From contig LADZ01000042.1 in the NCBI GenBank assembly GCA_000961845.1, positions 1 to 64,000 of the forward strand: 64,000 bases of DNA. The letters run 5' to 3'. Under the pieces are notes generated by a model. That model was not told the origin of the DNA. It did not search any database and saw nothing but the letters and a program-made list of their open reading frames with translations. This DNA comes from Flavobacteriales bacterium BRH_c54 (GTDB lineage Bacteria > Bacteroidota > Bacteroidia > Flavobacteriales_E > Vicingaceae). Position 1 is the first letter of the stretch, and each line of letters begins with the position of its first letter. Below are positions 27,038-37,008 of this stretch, piece by piece. Position numbers and translations under genes: made by a program.

Positions 27038-28028
27038 TTTTTGGTACAACATATCATTTGCTAATCCAACCTTTTTCTGGTTGCTGCTCATTATACCCTT
27101 GTTGATTATTTGGTATATTTTAAGACTGAAAAAACACCAAGGAAGTGTTAAACTCAGCACCAACGAGAACCTAACTTCTACTTTTTTAGCCAAATCTAGA
27201 CATAGTATATTTTTATTGAGAATTATTGGCATTGCTGCTTTAATTACAGCTATTGCCCGACCACAAACTTCATCAAGCTGGCAAGACGTTTCTACCGAAG
27301 GTATTGATATTGTATTGAGTATTGATGTTTCGGGAAGTATGTTAGCAGAAGATTTTAAACCTAATCGTTTGGAAGCATGTAAAAACATTGCCATGGAATT
27401 TATTTCCAACAGACCAAACGATAGAATGGGCTTAGTAGTTTTTGCAGGAGAAAGCTTTACTCAATGTCCACTAACTACCGACCATGATGTGCTTATTAAT
27501 CTTTTTACCAGCATACAAAATGGTATGATTGAAGATGGGACAGCCATAGGAATGGGTTTAGCGACTTCCGTAAGCAGATTAAAAGATAGTGAAGCCAAAA
27601 GTAAAGTAGTTATTTTACTTACCGATGGAATTAATAACTCAGGCTCTATTCCTCCAGTTACAGCAGCAGAAATTGCCAGAGAATTTGGTGTAAGAGTTTA
27701 TACTATTGGTGTAGGCACAACAGGAACTGCTCCTACTCCTTATGTTGATCAATTTGGCAGAAAACAATACCAAGATGTTCCGGTAAGAATTGATGAAGAA
27801 ACAATGACTCAAATAGCTGAAATGGCTGACGGAAAATATTTTAGAGCAAAAAGCAATAAAGAATTGGAAGAAATTTACAAAGAAATTGATCAAATGGAAA
27901 AATCTAAGATTAACGTTACTGATTACAGAAAAAAATCAGAAAAGTTTTTGCCATTTGCCATTTTAGCTGCTTGTGCTTTATTAATTGAATTTTTATTAAC
28001 CAAAACACTCTACAAAAGCATTGTTTAG
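27030..28028 (+). CDS. batA: VWA domain membrane protein BatA
   Basis: From ATG 27030 the product is 332 residues: TM helices at about 10-28 and 50-70, a VWA domain with MIDAS DVSGS in VLSIDVSGSMLAEDFKPNRLEA split over about 90-110, TDHDV and TDGINN motif regions, and a C-terminal TM (about 305-325). I chose ATG 27030 because an upstream in-frame TTG (27006) would put eight extra codons inside the previous gene. It overlaps the previous stop by 8 bp and the next start by 8 bp. Confidence 0.93.
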   Translation: MLDFWYNISFANPTFFWLLLIIPLLIIWYILRLKKHQGSVKLSTNENLTSTFLAKSRHSIFLLRIIGIAALITAIARPQTSSSWQDVSTEGIDIVLSIDVSGSMLAEDFKPNRLEACKNIAMEFISNRPNDRMGLVVFAGESFTQCPLTTDHDVLINLFTSIQNGMIEDGTAIGMGLATSVSRLKDSEAKSKVVILLTDGINNSGSIPPVTAAEIAREFGVRVYTIGVGTTGTAPTPYVDQFGRKQYQDVPVRIDEETMTQIAEMADGKYFRAKSNKELEEIYKEIDQMEKSKINVTDYRKKSEKFLPFAILAACALLIEFLLTKTLYKSIV

Positions 28029-29055
28029 ATTTGAAAACATATTATTTCTGTATGCTTTAGCTGTGGTGATTCCATTGCTTATTGTTGCTTTTTTATTGTT
28101 TCAACAATGGAGAAAGAAAAAATTGAAACATTTTGGCACACACCACCTTGTAAAAAGATTAACTCCTGAAGTTGCAAAACACCAACCTGTAGTTAAATTT
28201 GTATTTTACTTACTTGCCATCATTTCTTTGTTTATCGGTTTAGCAAACTTACAATATGGCACAAAAGCAGAAGAGATTAAACGTGAAGGTGTTGATTTAA
28301 TGATAGCTTTAGATGTTTCTAACAGCATGCTGGCAGAAGACCTCTCTCCTAACCGATTGGAAAGAGCTAAAAGAGCAATCTATCAACTTATAGAAAAACT
28401 GGAAAACGACAGGTTAGGAATTATCATCTTCGCAGGAGAAGCTTACGTTCAGCTTCCTATCACTTCCGATTATTCTTCAGCAAAATTATTTTTAGAAAGT
28501 ATCGGTACAGACATTGTTCCTGTTCAGGGTACAGCCATAGGTAAAGCTATTGATTTAGCCCTTCGTTCTTTTAACCCCGAAGCAGAAACTAGCAAAGCCA
28601 TCATTATCATTACCGATGGAGAAAACCATGAAGATGATGCGTTGGGTGCTGCTGCAAATGCTTTAGAGAATGGTGTTATTGTACACACTATTGGCATGGG
28701 ATCTGAAAATGGTGCTCCACTACCTACCTATCAAAATGGCAGACAAGTAGGATTTAGAACAGATAATAGTAATAATACCATAGTTTCTAAGTTAAATGAA
28801 AAAATGCTTCAGGAAATTGCAGCTGCCGGAGAAGGAACTTATGTAAGAGCAACCAATGCCAATGCAGGTTTATCTATTATTATGAATGAGATAAACAAAA
28901 TGGAGAAAAAAGAATTTGGCAGCAAAGTATTTAAAAACTACGATGATAGGTTTCAGTTATTTTTACTAATCAGTTTAGTATTACTAATTATAGAGTTTTT
29001 AATATCAAAAAGAAGAAGTAGTAAATTAGATAAGATTAACTTATTTCAATCATAA
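28021..29055 (+). CDS. batB: VWA domain membrane protein BatB (TTG start)
   Basis: 344 residues with an N-terminal TM (about 6-27), a second TM (about 60-78), VWA domain with MIDAS-type DVSNS (near 99-103), TSDYSSAKL and ITDGENHEDD motifs, and a C-terminal TM (about 315-333). The first codon is TTG; the resulting MFRFENILFLY agrees with the BatB N-terminus I expect, and there is no in-frame ATG until well inside the protein. It overlaps batA by 8 bp. Confidence 0.92.
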   Translation: MFRFENILFLYALAVVIPLLIVAFLLFQQWRKKKLKHFGTHHLVKRLTPEVAKHQPVVKFVFYLLAIISLFIGLANLQYGTKAEEIKREGVDLMIALDVSNSMLAEDLSPNRLERAKRAIYQLIEKLENDRLGIIIFAGEAYVQLPITSDYSSAKLFLESIGTDIVPVQGTAIGKAIDLALRSFNPEAETSKAIIIITDGENHEDDALGAAANALENGVIVHTIGMGSENGAPLPTYQNGRQVGFRTDNSNNTIVSKLNEKMLQEIAAAGEGTYVRATNANAGLSIIMNEINKMEKKEFGSKVFKNYDDRFQLFLLISLVLLIIEFLISKRRSSKLDKINLFQS

Positions 29056-29063
29056 ACAACCAG

Positions 29064-29759
29064 ATGAAATACATTTTACTCATATTATTTTTAAGTTTTG
29101 TTAAGTTTTCTTTTGCTCAAGAAGAGAAAAAATATATCCGTGAAGGAAATAAGCACTACGATAATGAAAAATATACTGAAGCTACCGAAAGCTACAAAAA
29201 AGCATTAGAAAAAAATCAAGCTTCAGAAAAAGCTACTTTTAATTTAGGAGATGCCCTTTATAAAGAACAAAAATTTGCTGAGGCTGCCGAAGAGTTTAAA
29301 AAAGTTGCGGAACAAAGTACCAATAAAGAACTTAGAGCAAGTGCTTTCCATAACTTAGGAAATTCTTTTTTAGAAGCTCAAAAATACCAAGAAAGTGTTG
29401 ATGCTTATAAAAATGCACTACGCCTTAATCCAAAAGATGATGAAACTAGGTATAACCTTGCTTATGCTCAAAAAAAGTTAAAAGAACAACAACAAAACGA
29501 AGACAAGGATAAGGATAAAGAAAAAGATAAGGAAGACGAAAACAAAGACGAGGAAAAACAAGAGAATAAGGACGAGCAAAAGAATGAAGAAAAAAAACAA
29601 GACCAGCAAAAAGAACAACAACAAAAACCTAGTCAGTTATCTAAAGAAGAAGCACAACGTATGTTAGATGCTCTTAATCAGAAAGAAAAAGAAGTTCAGG
29701 CTAAGATGAAGAAAGAGAAAGAAAAAGGTCAAAAAGTTAAAATTGAAAAAGATTGGTAA
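29064..29759 (+). CDS. batC: TPR protein BatC
   Basis: Signal peptide (1-18, ending FSFAQ), three TPR units (about 25-130; GNKHYDNEKYTEATESYKKAL, LGDALYKEQKFAEAAEEFKK, LGNSFLEAQKYQESVDAYKN in order), then a very charged Lys/Glu/Asp/Gln segment (about 135-205) and a short conserved end (AQRMLDALNQKEKEVQAKMK). This is the usual layout of BatC. The charged region is low complexity and may be disordered. The gene is 8 bp after batB and 36 bp before batD. Confidence 0.92.
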   Translation: MKYILLILFLSFVKFSFAQEEKKYIREGNKHYDNEKYTEATESYKKALEKNQASEKATFNLGDALYKEQKFAEAAEEFKKVAEQSTNKELRASAFHNLGNSFLEAQKYQESVDAYKNALRLNPKDDETRYNLAYAQKKLKEQQQNEDKDKDKEKDKEDENKDEEKQENKDEQKNEEKKQDQQKEQQQKPSQLSKEEAQRMLDALNQKEKEVQAKMKKEKEKGQKVKIEKDW

Positions 29760-29795
29760 TTTCAATATAGAAATAGAAATTTGCTTACGTAATAC

Positions 29796-31580
29796 ATGAA
29801 ACAATTTACAACATATCTACTTTTGCTGTTAGCTTTTACAAGCTCTGGGATAATAGCTGTTGCTCAGGATATTAAGGTAACTGCTGCAGCTAGTCATTAT
29901 GATGTGGCTACCGGAGATCGTTTTAAAATTGAATTTAGAGTAAATGCTAACATAGACAACTTTAAACCGCCCAAGATATCCGACTTTAGAGTACTTTCGG
30001 GTCCAAATCAATCCACCAGCATGAGTTGGGTAAATGGTAAAACAAGTGCCAATATTTCTTACAGTTATATTTTAATGGCAGTAAAAGAAGGAAGTTTTAT
30101 TATCCCTGCTGCTGAAGTAATCATTGATGGTAAAAAATACCAATCTAACACCATAGAAATTAATGTTAGCAAAGGAGCTAATGTGCAAAACAATCCTAAT
30201 AGCAACAACGCTACTGTTACTAAAAACTCAGGCGATTTATTCATTAAATCCAGTGTAAACAAAACTACTGTTTATCAGGGAGAACATTTAGTAGCCACTT
30301 ATCAGCTTTTTACTAAAATAAATATTGCTGCTAATGAAATGGTTAAAAATGCCGATTTAAACGGTTTTTGGAGTCAGGAAATTAACATAGGACAAGCTCA
30401 ATGGACACAAGAAATAATTAACGGAGAGCGTTGGAATATTGCTACCATCAGAAAGATTGTATTGTTTCCACAACGTTCAGGAGAATTAGAAATAGACCCG
30501 CTAGAAATGAGGTTCATTACTCAAAAAAGAGTGAGTGGAGGACAAAGTATTTTCGACCAATTTTTCGGACAAGTAGTTGAAGAAGAACACATCGTAAAAA
30601 GTAAACCTATTAAAATTAAAGTACTTCCTCATCCCACTCCTAAACCTTACGGTTTTATTAATGCTGTTGGTCAGTTAAAAATGACTACAGAAGTTTCTGC
30701 TAATGAAGTTAAAGCCAACGAAGCCATCAATATTAAAATAAATATAAGCGGAATTGGTAACTTGCCATTAATTGATAATCCCCAAATTAACTTCCCTAAA
30801 GAATTTGAAATTTACGATCCTAAAATAACAGATAATACCAAAACTAGCAATGTCGGAGTTTCTGGAAGTAAAGAATATAATTATTTAGTTATTCCTCGTT
30901 ATCAAGGAGACTTCACCATAGATCCTATCATTTTTTCCTATTTTAATCCTTCAACAAAAAAATACGAAACCATCAAATCCAACCCTATTGTTTTAAAAAT
31001 AAACAAAGGCGATGGTACAGAAAACAATGTAACCTATACGGCAGCAGGAAAAGAAGATATTAAAATTCTTGGTGAAGATATTAGATACATCCATACCGAT
31101 ACACCTCAATTTGTGTTAAATGCAAATAATTTATACAACACTTGGAAATTTTACAGCCTGCTCCTACTCGCTCCTTTGCTTTTTATAATAGCATTTATTA
31201 TTAGAAACAAAACCAGAGCAGCCAACAGTGATATTGCCAGAGTTAAAAGCAAAAAAGCTGGAAGACTGGCTGCCAAACTATTATCTTCTGCGAAAAAAAG
31301 CTTGGCAGCAAACGATAAAAATGCTTTTTATGAAGCCACTTCTAAAGCTTTATTTGGCTACGTGGGCGATAAATTAAACATTGCCGTTGCAGATTTAACT
31401 CAAGAAAACATAAAATCTTCGCTTGCCGCTAAAGATGTAGATGACAACATCATCAACTCATTAATAGAAACCATTGATTTGTGTGATATGGCTCGTTTTG
31501 CTCCTGTTCCCGTATCAGAACAAGAAGTTTACGATAAAGCTGAAAACATTATCCAACAAATAGAAAAAGCAGTTGCTTAA
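29796..31580 (+). CDS. batD: BatD oxygen-tolerance protein
   Basis: 594 residues: signal peptide (1-24, ending AVAQ), large periplasmic region of repeated beta-sandwich domains (about 25-440; e.g. KVTAAASHYDVATGDRFKIE, SVNKTTVYQGEHLVATYQLF), one TM helix (about 450-470) and a cytoplasmic helical tail (about 480-594; AFYEATSKALFGYVGDKLNI). This architecture identifies BatD. It ends the seven-gene cluster. Bat proteins were linked to oxygen tolerance in Bacteroides fragilis; the molecular function is not settled. Confidence 0.94.
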   Translation: MKQFTTYLLLLLAFTSSGIIAVAQDIKVTAAASHYDVATGDRFKIEFRVNANIDNFKPPKISDFRVLSGPNQSTSMSWVNGKTSANISYSYILMAVKEGSFIIPAAEVIIDGKKYQSNTIEINVSKGANVQNNPNSNNATVTKNSGDLFIKSSVNKTTVYQGEHLVATYQLFTKINIAANEMVKNADLNGFWSQEINIGQAQWTQEIINGERWNIATIRKIVLFPQRSGELEIDPLEMRFITQKRVSGGQSIFDQFFGQVVEEEHIVKSKPIKIKVLPHPTPKPYGFINAVGQLKMTTEVSANEVKANEAINIKINISGIGNLPLIDNPQINFPKEFEIYDPKITDNTKTSNVGVSGSKEYNYLVIPRYQGDFTIDPIIFSYFNPSTKKYETIKSNPIVLKINKGDGTENNVTYTAAGKEDIKILGEDIRYIHTDTPQFVLNANNLYNTWKFYSLLLLAPLLFIIAFIIRNKTRAANSDIARVKSKKAGRLAAKLLSSAKKSLAANDKNAFYEATSKALFGYVGDKLNIAVADLTQENIKSSLAAKDVDDNIINSLIETIDLCDMARFAPVPVSEQEVYDKAENIIQQIEKAVA

Positions 31581-31601
31581 TATTAATTCTAAAAAAAAGC
31601 C

Positions 31602-32477
31602 ATGAACTACACCGATAAAATGTTTAAAAATGATGAACTAAAAAGTAAAACCATTTTAATTACTGGTGGCGGTACAGGTTTAGGGAAAAGCATGGCAACT
31701 TATTTTTTAGAATTAGGTGCCAATATTATTATTGCTTCTCGTAAAGAGGATGTAATTAACAGTGCTGTGGAAGAGATAAAAACGCTAACTAAAAAAGACA
31801 ATATTGTTGGTTACGTTTGTGATGTGAGAGATTATGTACAAGTTGAAAAAGTAATTAACTTAGGTATTGCTCAATTTGGTGTTATAAACGGATTGGTAAA
31901 CAACGCTGCTGGGAACTTTATTAGTCCTACGGAAAGGTTATCTCATAAAGCATTTGATGTAATTACGGACATTGTTTTAAAAGGCAGTTACAATTGCAGT
32001 TTAGCTTTAGGGAAATATTGGATAACCAATCAAATTAAAGGAAATGTAGTAAATATTGTAACTACCTACAGTTGGACAGGCTCAGGGTATGTTGTTCCAT
32101 CGGCTTGTGCCAAAGCAGGAGTATTAGCACTTACTCGTTCTTTAGCTTCAGAATGGGCTAAATATGGCATTAAAAATAATGCCATTGCTCCAGGACCATT
32201 TCCTACACAAGGCGCCTTTAGTCGTTTATTCCCAGAGGCTATTGCAAAAAGTATAGATCCACTAAAAAGAATTCCACTAAAACGATTTGGCGAACACCAA
32301 GAACTAGCTAACTTAGCAGCTTATTTAATGTCAGATTTTTCTGCTTATATAAATGGAGAAGTAATAACCATAGATGGTGGCGAATGGATTTATAATGCTG
32401 GAGAATTCAATAGTTTTGATGCCATCCCTAACGAAATGTGGGATGAAGTAGAAAAACACGTTAGAGGAAAAAAATAA
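31602..32477 (+). CDS. SDR family oxidoreductase, 2,4-dienoyl-CoA reductase type
   Basis: A Rossmann-fold NAD(P)H enzyme. The cofactor loop TGGGTGLGKSM is at 21-31, NNAAGNF at 100-106. The usual SDR YxxxK is replaced by S167-x3-K171 (VPSACAKAG) with Tyr156 upstream, the arrangement known for 2,4-dienoyl-CoA reductases of the DECR class, so a role in unsaturated fatty-acid oxidation is likely. The start may be at Met1 or Met7. It is 21 bp after batD and could be read through from the Bat operon. Confidence 0.87.
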   Translation: MNYTDKMFKNDELKSKTILITGGGTGLGKSMATYFLELGANIIIASRKEDVINSAVEEIKTLTKKDNIVGYVCDVRDYVQVEKVINLGIAQFGVINGLVNNAAGNFISPTERLSHKAFDVITDIVLKGSYNCSLALGKYWITNQIKGNVVNIVTTYSWTGSGYVVPSACAKAGVLALTRSLASEWAKYGIKNNAIAPGPFPTQGAFSRLFPEAIAKSIDPLKRIPLKRFGEHQELANLAAYLMSDFSAYINGEVITIDGGEWIYNAGEFNSFDAIPNEMWDEVEKHVRGKK

Positions 32478-32493
32478 ATGCTGCTTTTTTGCA

Positions 32494-33036
32494 ATGCTAA
32501 AAAAAATTAAACTTAATATAGCTCAGTTCTTACTAAACAAAAAGAATAAAAACTTTATAAGAAAAGTTAGGGCTATTGGTTTGGACAGAGCCATAGAAAT
32601 AGGAATTATTTATGATGCTACCAACAGAATGGAATATGAAGCGGTAAAAAAATTAACCAACTACCTTATTGAAGAAAGAAAAAAAGTGGCTACACTTGGC
32701 TATATCAATTCTAAAAAAGGTTCAGAATTAATGTCTCCTCACCTACATTATCGTTATTTCGATAATAATAATCTATCAAAATTAATGATCCCTAAAGGAA
32801 ATGAAGTAGATAAGTTTATTGCTACTCCTTTTCAGATTTTAATAGACCTCACTATGTCCGATTGTTTCCCAAACAAGTATATTACCACACTTTCTAATGC
32901 TCGTTTTAAGGTCGGTTCTTGTGGCGACTACAGGGATGAAGCTTGTGACTTAACCATTGCCTTGAAGGAAAACAAATCAATCGACCAACTTATCTTGCAA
33001 ATAAAACATTATTTAAAGATGATTAATGCGAATTAA
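32494..33036 (+). CDS. DUF6913 family protein
   Basis: A 180-residue soluble protein matching, by my recollection, the Bacteroidota-restricted DUF6913 group: RKVRAIGLDRAIEIGIIYDA, then an ERKKVATLGYINSKK region and the late motif FKVGSCGDYRDEACDLTI. No catalytic motif or function known. It is 16 bp after the SDR gene and on the same strand. Confidence 0.75.
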   Translation: MLKKIKLNIAQFLLNKKNKNFIRKVRAIGLDRAIEIGIIYDATNRMEYEAVKKLTNYLIEERKKVATLGYINSKKGSELMSPHLHYRYFDNNNLSKLMIPKGNEVDKFIATPFQILIDLTMSDCFPNKYITTLSNARFKVGSCGDYRDEACDLTIALKENKSIDQLILQIKHYLKMINAN

Positions 33037-33069
33037 AAGCATTTAAAAGTCAAATTTGTTTTTTAACCT

Positions 33070-33077
33070 TATTTTTG
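33070..33077 (+). promoter_or_regulatory. Possible -7 box (TATTTTTG) of the D-lactate-type dehydrogenase gene
   Basis: Exact TAnnTTTG match, 26 bp before the start codon. No TTG at suitable distance (nearest is 11 bp upstream). Confidence 0.4.
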
Positions 33078-33103
33078 ATTTTCATAATTCTTACCCTTAA
33101 AAT

Positions 33104-34087
33104 ATGAAAGTATTAGCCTATAGCACGCATGGTTTTGACCAACCTTTTTTAGAAGAAGCCGCAAAAAATAAACATCAATTTAGTTTTACAGAAAAATCAC
33201 TAAATGAAGATACTGTTGAAATGGCGAAAGGTTATGATGCTGTTGCTTTATTTACTAATGATATTGCCTCTGTAAAAATTATTGAAAAACTCGCTGATTA
33301 CCAAGTTAAATACATTACCCTTCGCTCTGTTGGTTATGATCATGTTGACTTACAAAAAGCACAAGAACTAAAAATAAAAGTAGCCAACGTACCGGAATAT
33401 TCTCCCTATGCTATTGCAGAACATGGTGTAGCTTTACTTTTGGCACTCAATCGTAAACTACATAAAGCAGAAAGCCTTATCCAACTGCAAGATTTTAGAT
33501 TAGATACACTTGTTGGTTTTGATCTAAACAATAAAACCATTGGTATTATCGGTACAGGAAAAATTGGTTTTGCTTTTGCCAAAATAATGAATGGTTTTGG
33601 TTGTAAACTATTAGCTTATGACCCTGTAGAAAATCCTTTGGCAAAAGAAATAAACATGGAATATACTTCTTTAGATTTTCTATTAAAAAACAGCGATGTA
33701 GTTTCTTTAAATTGCCCGTTGAACGAGAAAACACATTACCTATTAGATAAAAAAGAATTTGCCAGCATGAAAAAAGGCTGCATATTGATTAATACTGCTA
33801 GAGGAGCTGTTGTTAATACTAATGCACTAATAGAAAGCATTGAAAATGAACATTTGGGTGGAGCATGTTTAGATGTATATGAAAAAGAAAAAGGATTATT
33901 TTTTAACGACCATAGAAACAGTATTTTAAAAGACCCTGTTTACAGCCGATTACGCGCTTTTCCAAATGTTATTATCACAGGACATCAGGCATTTTTGACC
34001 CGAGAAGCTCTTATTGGTATTGCTGAAACAACTATTTATAATTTAAGCAGTTGGGAGAATAACGGTACTTGCGAAAACGACCTTTAA
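33104..34087 (+). CDS. D-2-hydroxyacid dehydrogenase (D-lactate dehydrogenase-like)
   Basis: NAD-dependent reduction of 2-oxoacids to D-2-hydroxyacids; sequence best fits the fermentative D-lactate dehydrogenase branch. Visible: SPYAIAEHGVALLLALNRK (near 103-121), NAD loop GIIGTGKIGFAFAKI (near 147-161), INTARGAVVNT (near 228-238, catalytic Arg), and GHQAFLTREAL (near 295-305, catalytic His). 327 residues, typical. Only 3 bp separate it from the selO gene. Confidence 0.92.
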   Translation: MKVLAYSTHGFDQPFLEEAAKNKHQFSFTEKSLNEDTVEMAKGYDAVALFTNDIASVKIIEKLADYQVKYITLRSVGYDHVDLQKAQELKIKVANVPEYSPYAIAEHGVALLLALNRKLHKAESLIQLQDFRLDTLVGFDLNNKTIGIIGTGKIGFAFAKIMNGFGCKLLAYDPVENPLAKEINMEYTSLDFLLKNSDVVSLNCPLNEKTHYLLDKKEFASMKKGCILINTARGAVVNTNALIESIENEHLGGACLDVYEKEKGLFFNDHRNSILKDPVYSRLRAFPNVIITGHQAFLTREALIGIAETTIYNLSSWENNGTCENDL

Positions 34088-34090
34088 CAA

Positions 34091-35557
34091 ATGACTCTAC
34101 AAAACCATATCGGGTGGAATTTTAATAATTCCTATGCTCAGCTTTCAGAAAAATTGTTTGCTAAACAACTACCCGCTGCTGTTCCAAATCCTAAAATGGT
34201 TTATTTTAATGATGAACTTGCTAAAACACTTGGTTTAGATTTTTCTACTGTTAGCGAAAATGATAAAGCCCAATTGTTTTCAGGAAATCTTTTACCTATT
34301 GGAGCAGTACCTATTGCTCAAGCTTATGCCGGACATCAGTTTGGGCATTTTACCATGTTGGGTGATGGCAGAGCCATTCTTTTAGGGGAACACCTCTCTC
34401 CTAACAATAAACTATTCGATATTCAGCTAAAAGGTTCGGGACAAACACCATATTCTCGTAGAGGCGATGGTAAAGCTACACTTCGCTCTATGTTAAGAGA
34501 ATTTTTAATAAGTGAAGCCATGTATCATATGGGAGTTCCTACATCTAGAAGTTTAGCAATAGTTAGTACAGGAGAAAAAGTATATCGTGAGGAAGTCCAC
34601 GAAGGAGCTGTGCTTACTCGTGTAATGTCAAGCCATATTCGTGTGGGGACTTTTGAATACATCAGTAATTTTTTGGATGTTGCTACTTTGCAAGAGTTTA
34701 CCCATTATGTTATTCAACGCCATTATCCTGAATTAGCTGAAAATGCTAATTCACCTTTAGCATTGCTAAAAGCAGTAATGAACAAACAAATGGACTTAGT
34801 AATAAATTGGCTGAGAGTAGGATTTATACATGGAGTAATGAATACCGACAACATGTCTATTGCCGGAGAAACGTTTGATTATGGTCCGTGTGCTTTTATG
34901 AACAATTACCATCCTGATACTGTTTTTAGTTCTATAGATGTGCAAGGAAGGTATGCTTTTGGTAAACAACCGGGAATAGTACAATGGAACTTAGTTTGTT
35001 TGACTGAAACCTTAATCCCATTAATAGATAAAGATACTGATAAAGCAGTAAAAATGGCTCAAGAAGTTATTAATAGTTTCCCTGCTATTTACCAAGAAAA
35101 ATGGTGGCAGATGAATGGACTTAAATTAGGTTTAACAACTGTTTCCGACAATGAAAAACAACTAATAGAAGAATTATTAAGTTGGATGCAAAATAACCAA
35201 GCCGATTATACCAATACATATTTAACAATTGCTAATTACCCCCAACAAACAGATGAAAAATATACTGCTCCCGATTTTGCTCGATGGTACCAACGTTGGG
35301 AAGGTATATTAAAAGCAAACAACATTAGTCTAACTTCTGCTCTTAACACCATGCAGCAGCATAATCCTGAGTTGATACCTCGCAACCATTTAGTAGAAAA
35401 AGCGTTGGACGATGTTTGTCTGCAACAAGATAATATCTTATTTGATGAATTACTAAAAACAGGTAAAACTCCTTACCAAGCACAACCCAACTATAAACAC
35501 TTGCAAACACCTCCCCCAGATGGCGATAAAGGTTACAAAACTTTTTGCGGGACTTAA
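34091..35557 (+). CDS. selO: Protein adenylyltransferase SelO (YdiU/UPF0061)
   Basis: SelO is a pseudokinase that moves AMP from ATP to Ser/Thr/Tyr of proteins and is tied to redox stress. Landmarks: AYAGHQFGHFTMLGDGRAIL (near 77-96), LKGSGQTPYSRRGDGKATLR (near 116-135, ATP site), VLTRVMSSHIRVGTFEY (near 176-192) and VGFIHGVMNTDNMSIAGETFDYG in blocks near 244-268. The C-terminus DKGYKTFCGT ends in a Cys-Gly-Thr, matching the conserved C-terminal Cys position of the family. 488 residues, full length. Confidence 0.96.
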   Translation: MTLQNHIGWNFNNSYAQLSEKLFAKQLPAAVPNPKMVYFNDELAKTLGLDFSTVSENDKAQLFSGNLLPIGAVPIAQAYAGHQFGHFTMLGDGRAILLGEHLSPNNKLFDIQLKGSGQTPYSRRGDGKATLRSMLREFLISEAMYHMGVPTSRSLAIVSTGEKVYREEVHEGAVLTRVMSSHIRVGTFEYISNFLDVATLQEFTHYVIQRHYPELAENANSPLALLKAVMNKQMDLVINWLRVGFIHGVMNTDNMSIAGETFDYGPCAFMNNYHPDTVFSSIDVQGRYAFGKQPGIVQWNLVCLTETLIPLIDKDTDKAVKMAQEVINSFPAIYQEKWWQMNGLKLGLTTVSDNEKQLIEELLSWMQNNQADYTNTYLTIANYPQQTDEKYTAPDFARWYQRWEGILKANNISLTSALNTMQQHNPELIPRNHLVEKALDDVCLQQDNILFDELLKTGKTPYQAQPNYKHLQTPPPDGDKGYKTFCGT

Positions 35558-35711
35558 ATAAATATACTAAAGCAACTTACAAATTTTAGAACCTGAAAAT
35601 ATTAAGTACAACACACATAATAGCAACAAATAAATAATAAAATTAATTCTATAACTTCCAAAATTTAGCTTTCATTAAGAGTGTTTATTCTGTACAAGAA
35701 TTTTTAATCCT

Positions 35712-35719
35712 TAAATTTG
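35712..35719 (+). promoter_or_regulatory. -7 box (TAAATTTG) of cinA
   Basis: Exact TAnnTTTG match 23 bp before the cinA ATG. No TTG at the expected -33 position, where the sequence is TTCTG. Confidence 0.5.
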
Positions 35720-35742
35720 CTACCTCTAAAATAAGCTGCTTA

Positions 35743-36981
35743 ATGAAATTAGATATTCTTTCTATTGGCGATGAATTATTAATTGGTCAAACACTTAATA
35801 CCAATGCACATTGGCTTTCCAAACAACTTAACCTTATTGGTTTTCAAATTAGGCAACACACTACTGTAAGTGATGAAAAAACTGCCATAGTTACAGCCCT
35901 TAATGAGGCGTTAGCAAATAGTTATGTAGTAATTATTACAGGAGGATTGGGCCCCACCAAAGATGATTTAACCTTAGATATTCTTACTGAATATTTTGGT
36001 GGAAAACTCATTAGAAACAAGGATGTTTATCAAGACATTGAAAAAATGATGACTAGCAGAGGATACGAAATGAATGAGCTAAACAAACAACAAGCACTTG
36101 TTCCTGATAATGCAAAAGTACTTCGTAATAAAAATGGTACTGCTCCCGGAACTTGGTTTGAAAAAGATGGGAAAATTATAGTTTCTATGCCGGGTGTCCC
36201 CTACGAAATGAAAGCCATGACAACTAATACCGTAATTCCTTGGTTAAAAGAAAAATTTGAGCTACCTGTTATAGTCCATAAAATGGTTTATACACAAGGA
36301 ATTCCAGAGTCTCAGTTAGCAGAAAAATTGGAAGATTGGGAAAACAACTTGCCCAATACCATTAAGTTGGCTTATTTACCTTCTCCCGGAAGAGTAAAGT
36401 TAAGATTAAGTTCGATAGGTAACAATAAAGACCAATTAGAAACAACAATAAACTTACAAATAGAAAAAGTCAAAAAAATTATAGGCAAGCATATATTTTC
36501 CTTAACCGAAGATGAATTACAAGTGGTTATTGGAGAATTATTACGTAAAAAAAATGCTACACTTTCTACTGCCGAAAGTTGTACAGGTGGTTATATAGCC
36601 CATTTAATTACGCAAGTATCTGGTGCTTCCGATTATTTTAAAGGAGCAATAGTTTCCTATGCTAATGAAACCAAAGTTGAAAGTTTGGGTGTAAATGCTA
36701 ATGATATTAAACAATACGGAGCAGTTAGTCAGCAAGTAGTAGAGCAGATGGCTATTGGAGTTAGAACCAAATTAAAAACCGACTATAGCATTGCTACCTC
36801 AGGCATTGCCGGACCTTTAGGCGGAACGGAAGAAAAACCTGTTGGCACCGTTTGGATAGCGGTAGCTTCCAAAGATGAAATTGTAAGCCAAATCTTTCAA
36901 TTTGGAAAAGATAGAACTATAAATATAGAGCGTACTGCCATTGCTGCCTTAGGTATATTGAGGAATATGATTATTCAATAA
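35743..36981 (+). CDS. cinA: CinA family protein (NMN deamidase-related)
   Basis: Two domains: an N-terminal MoCF-like/ADP-ribose pyrophosphatase domain (about 1-170; ILSIGDELLIGQTLNTNAHW, ITGGLGPTKDDLTLD, SMPGVPYEMKAM) and a C-terminal CinA deamidase domain (about 255-412; TLSTAESCTGGYIAHLITQ, VSYANETKVESLGV, ATSGIAGPLGGTEEKPVGTV). Such proteins recycle pyridine nucleotides. 412 residues, complete. Stands alone with its own -7 box. Confidence 0.95.
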   Translation: MKLDILSIGDELLIGQTLNTNAHWLSKQLNLIGFQIRQHTTVSDEKTAIVTALNEALANSYVVIITGGLGPTKDDLTLDILTEYFGGKLIRNKDVYQDIEKMMTSRGYEMNELNKQQALVPDNAKVLRNKNGTAPGTWFEKDGKIIVSMPGVPYEMKAMTTNTVIPWLKEKFELPVIVHKMVYTQGIPESQLAEKLEDWENNLPNTIKLAYLPSPGRVKLRLSSIGNNKDQLETTINLQIEKVKKIIGKHIFSLTEDELQVVIGELLRKKNATLSTAESCTGGYIAHLITQVSGASDYFKGAIVSYANETKVESLGVNANDIKQYGAVSQQVVEQMAIGVRTKLKTDYSIATSGIAGPLGGTEEKPVGTVWIAVASKDEIVSQIFQFGKDRTINIERTAIAALGILRNMIIQ

Positions 36982-37008
36982 AAATGAAATTTGTTAATAA
37001 ATTGCACA

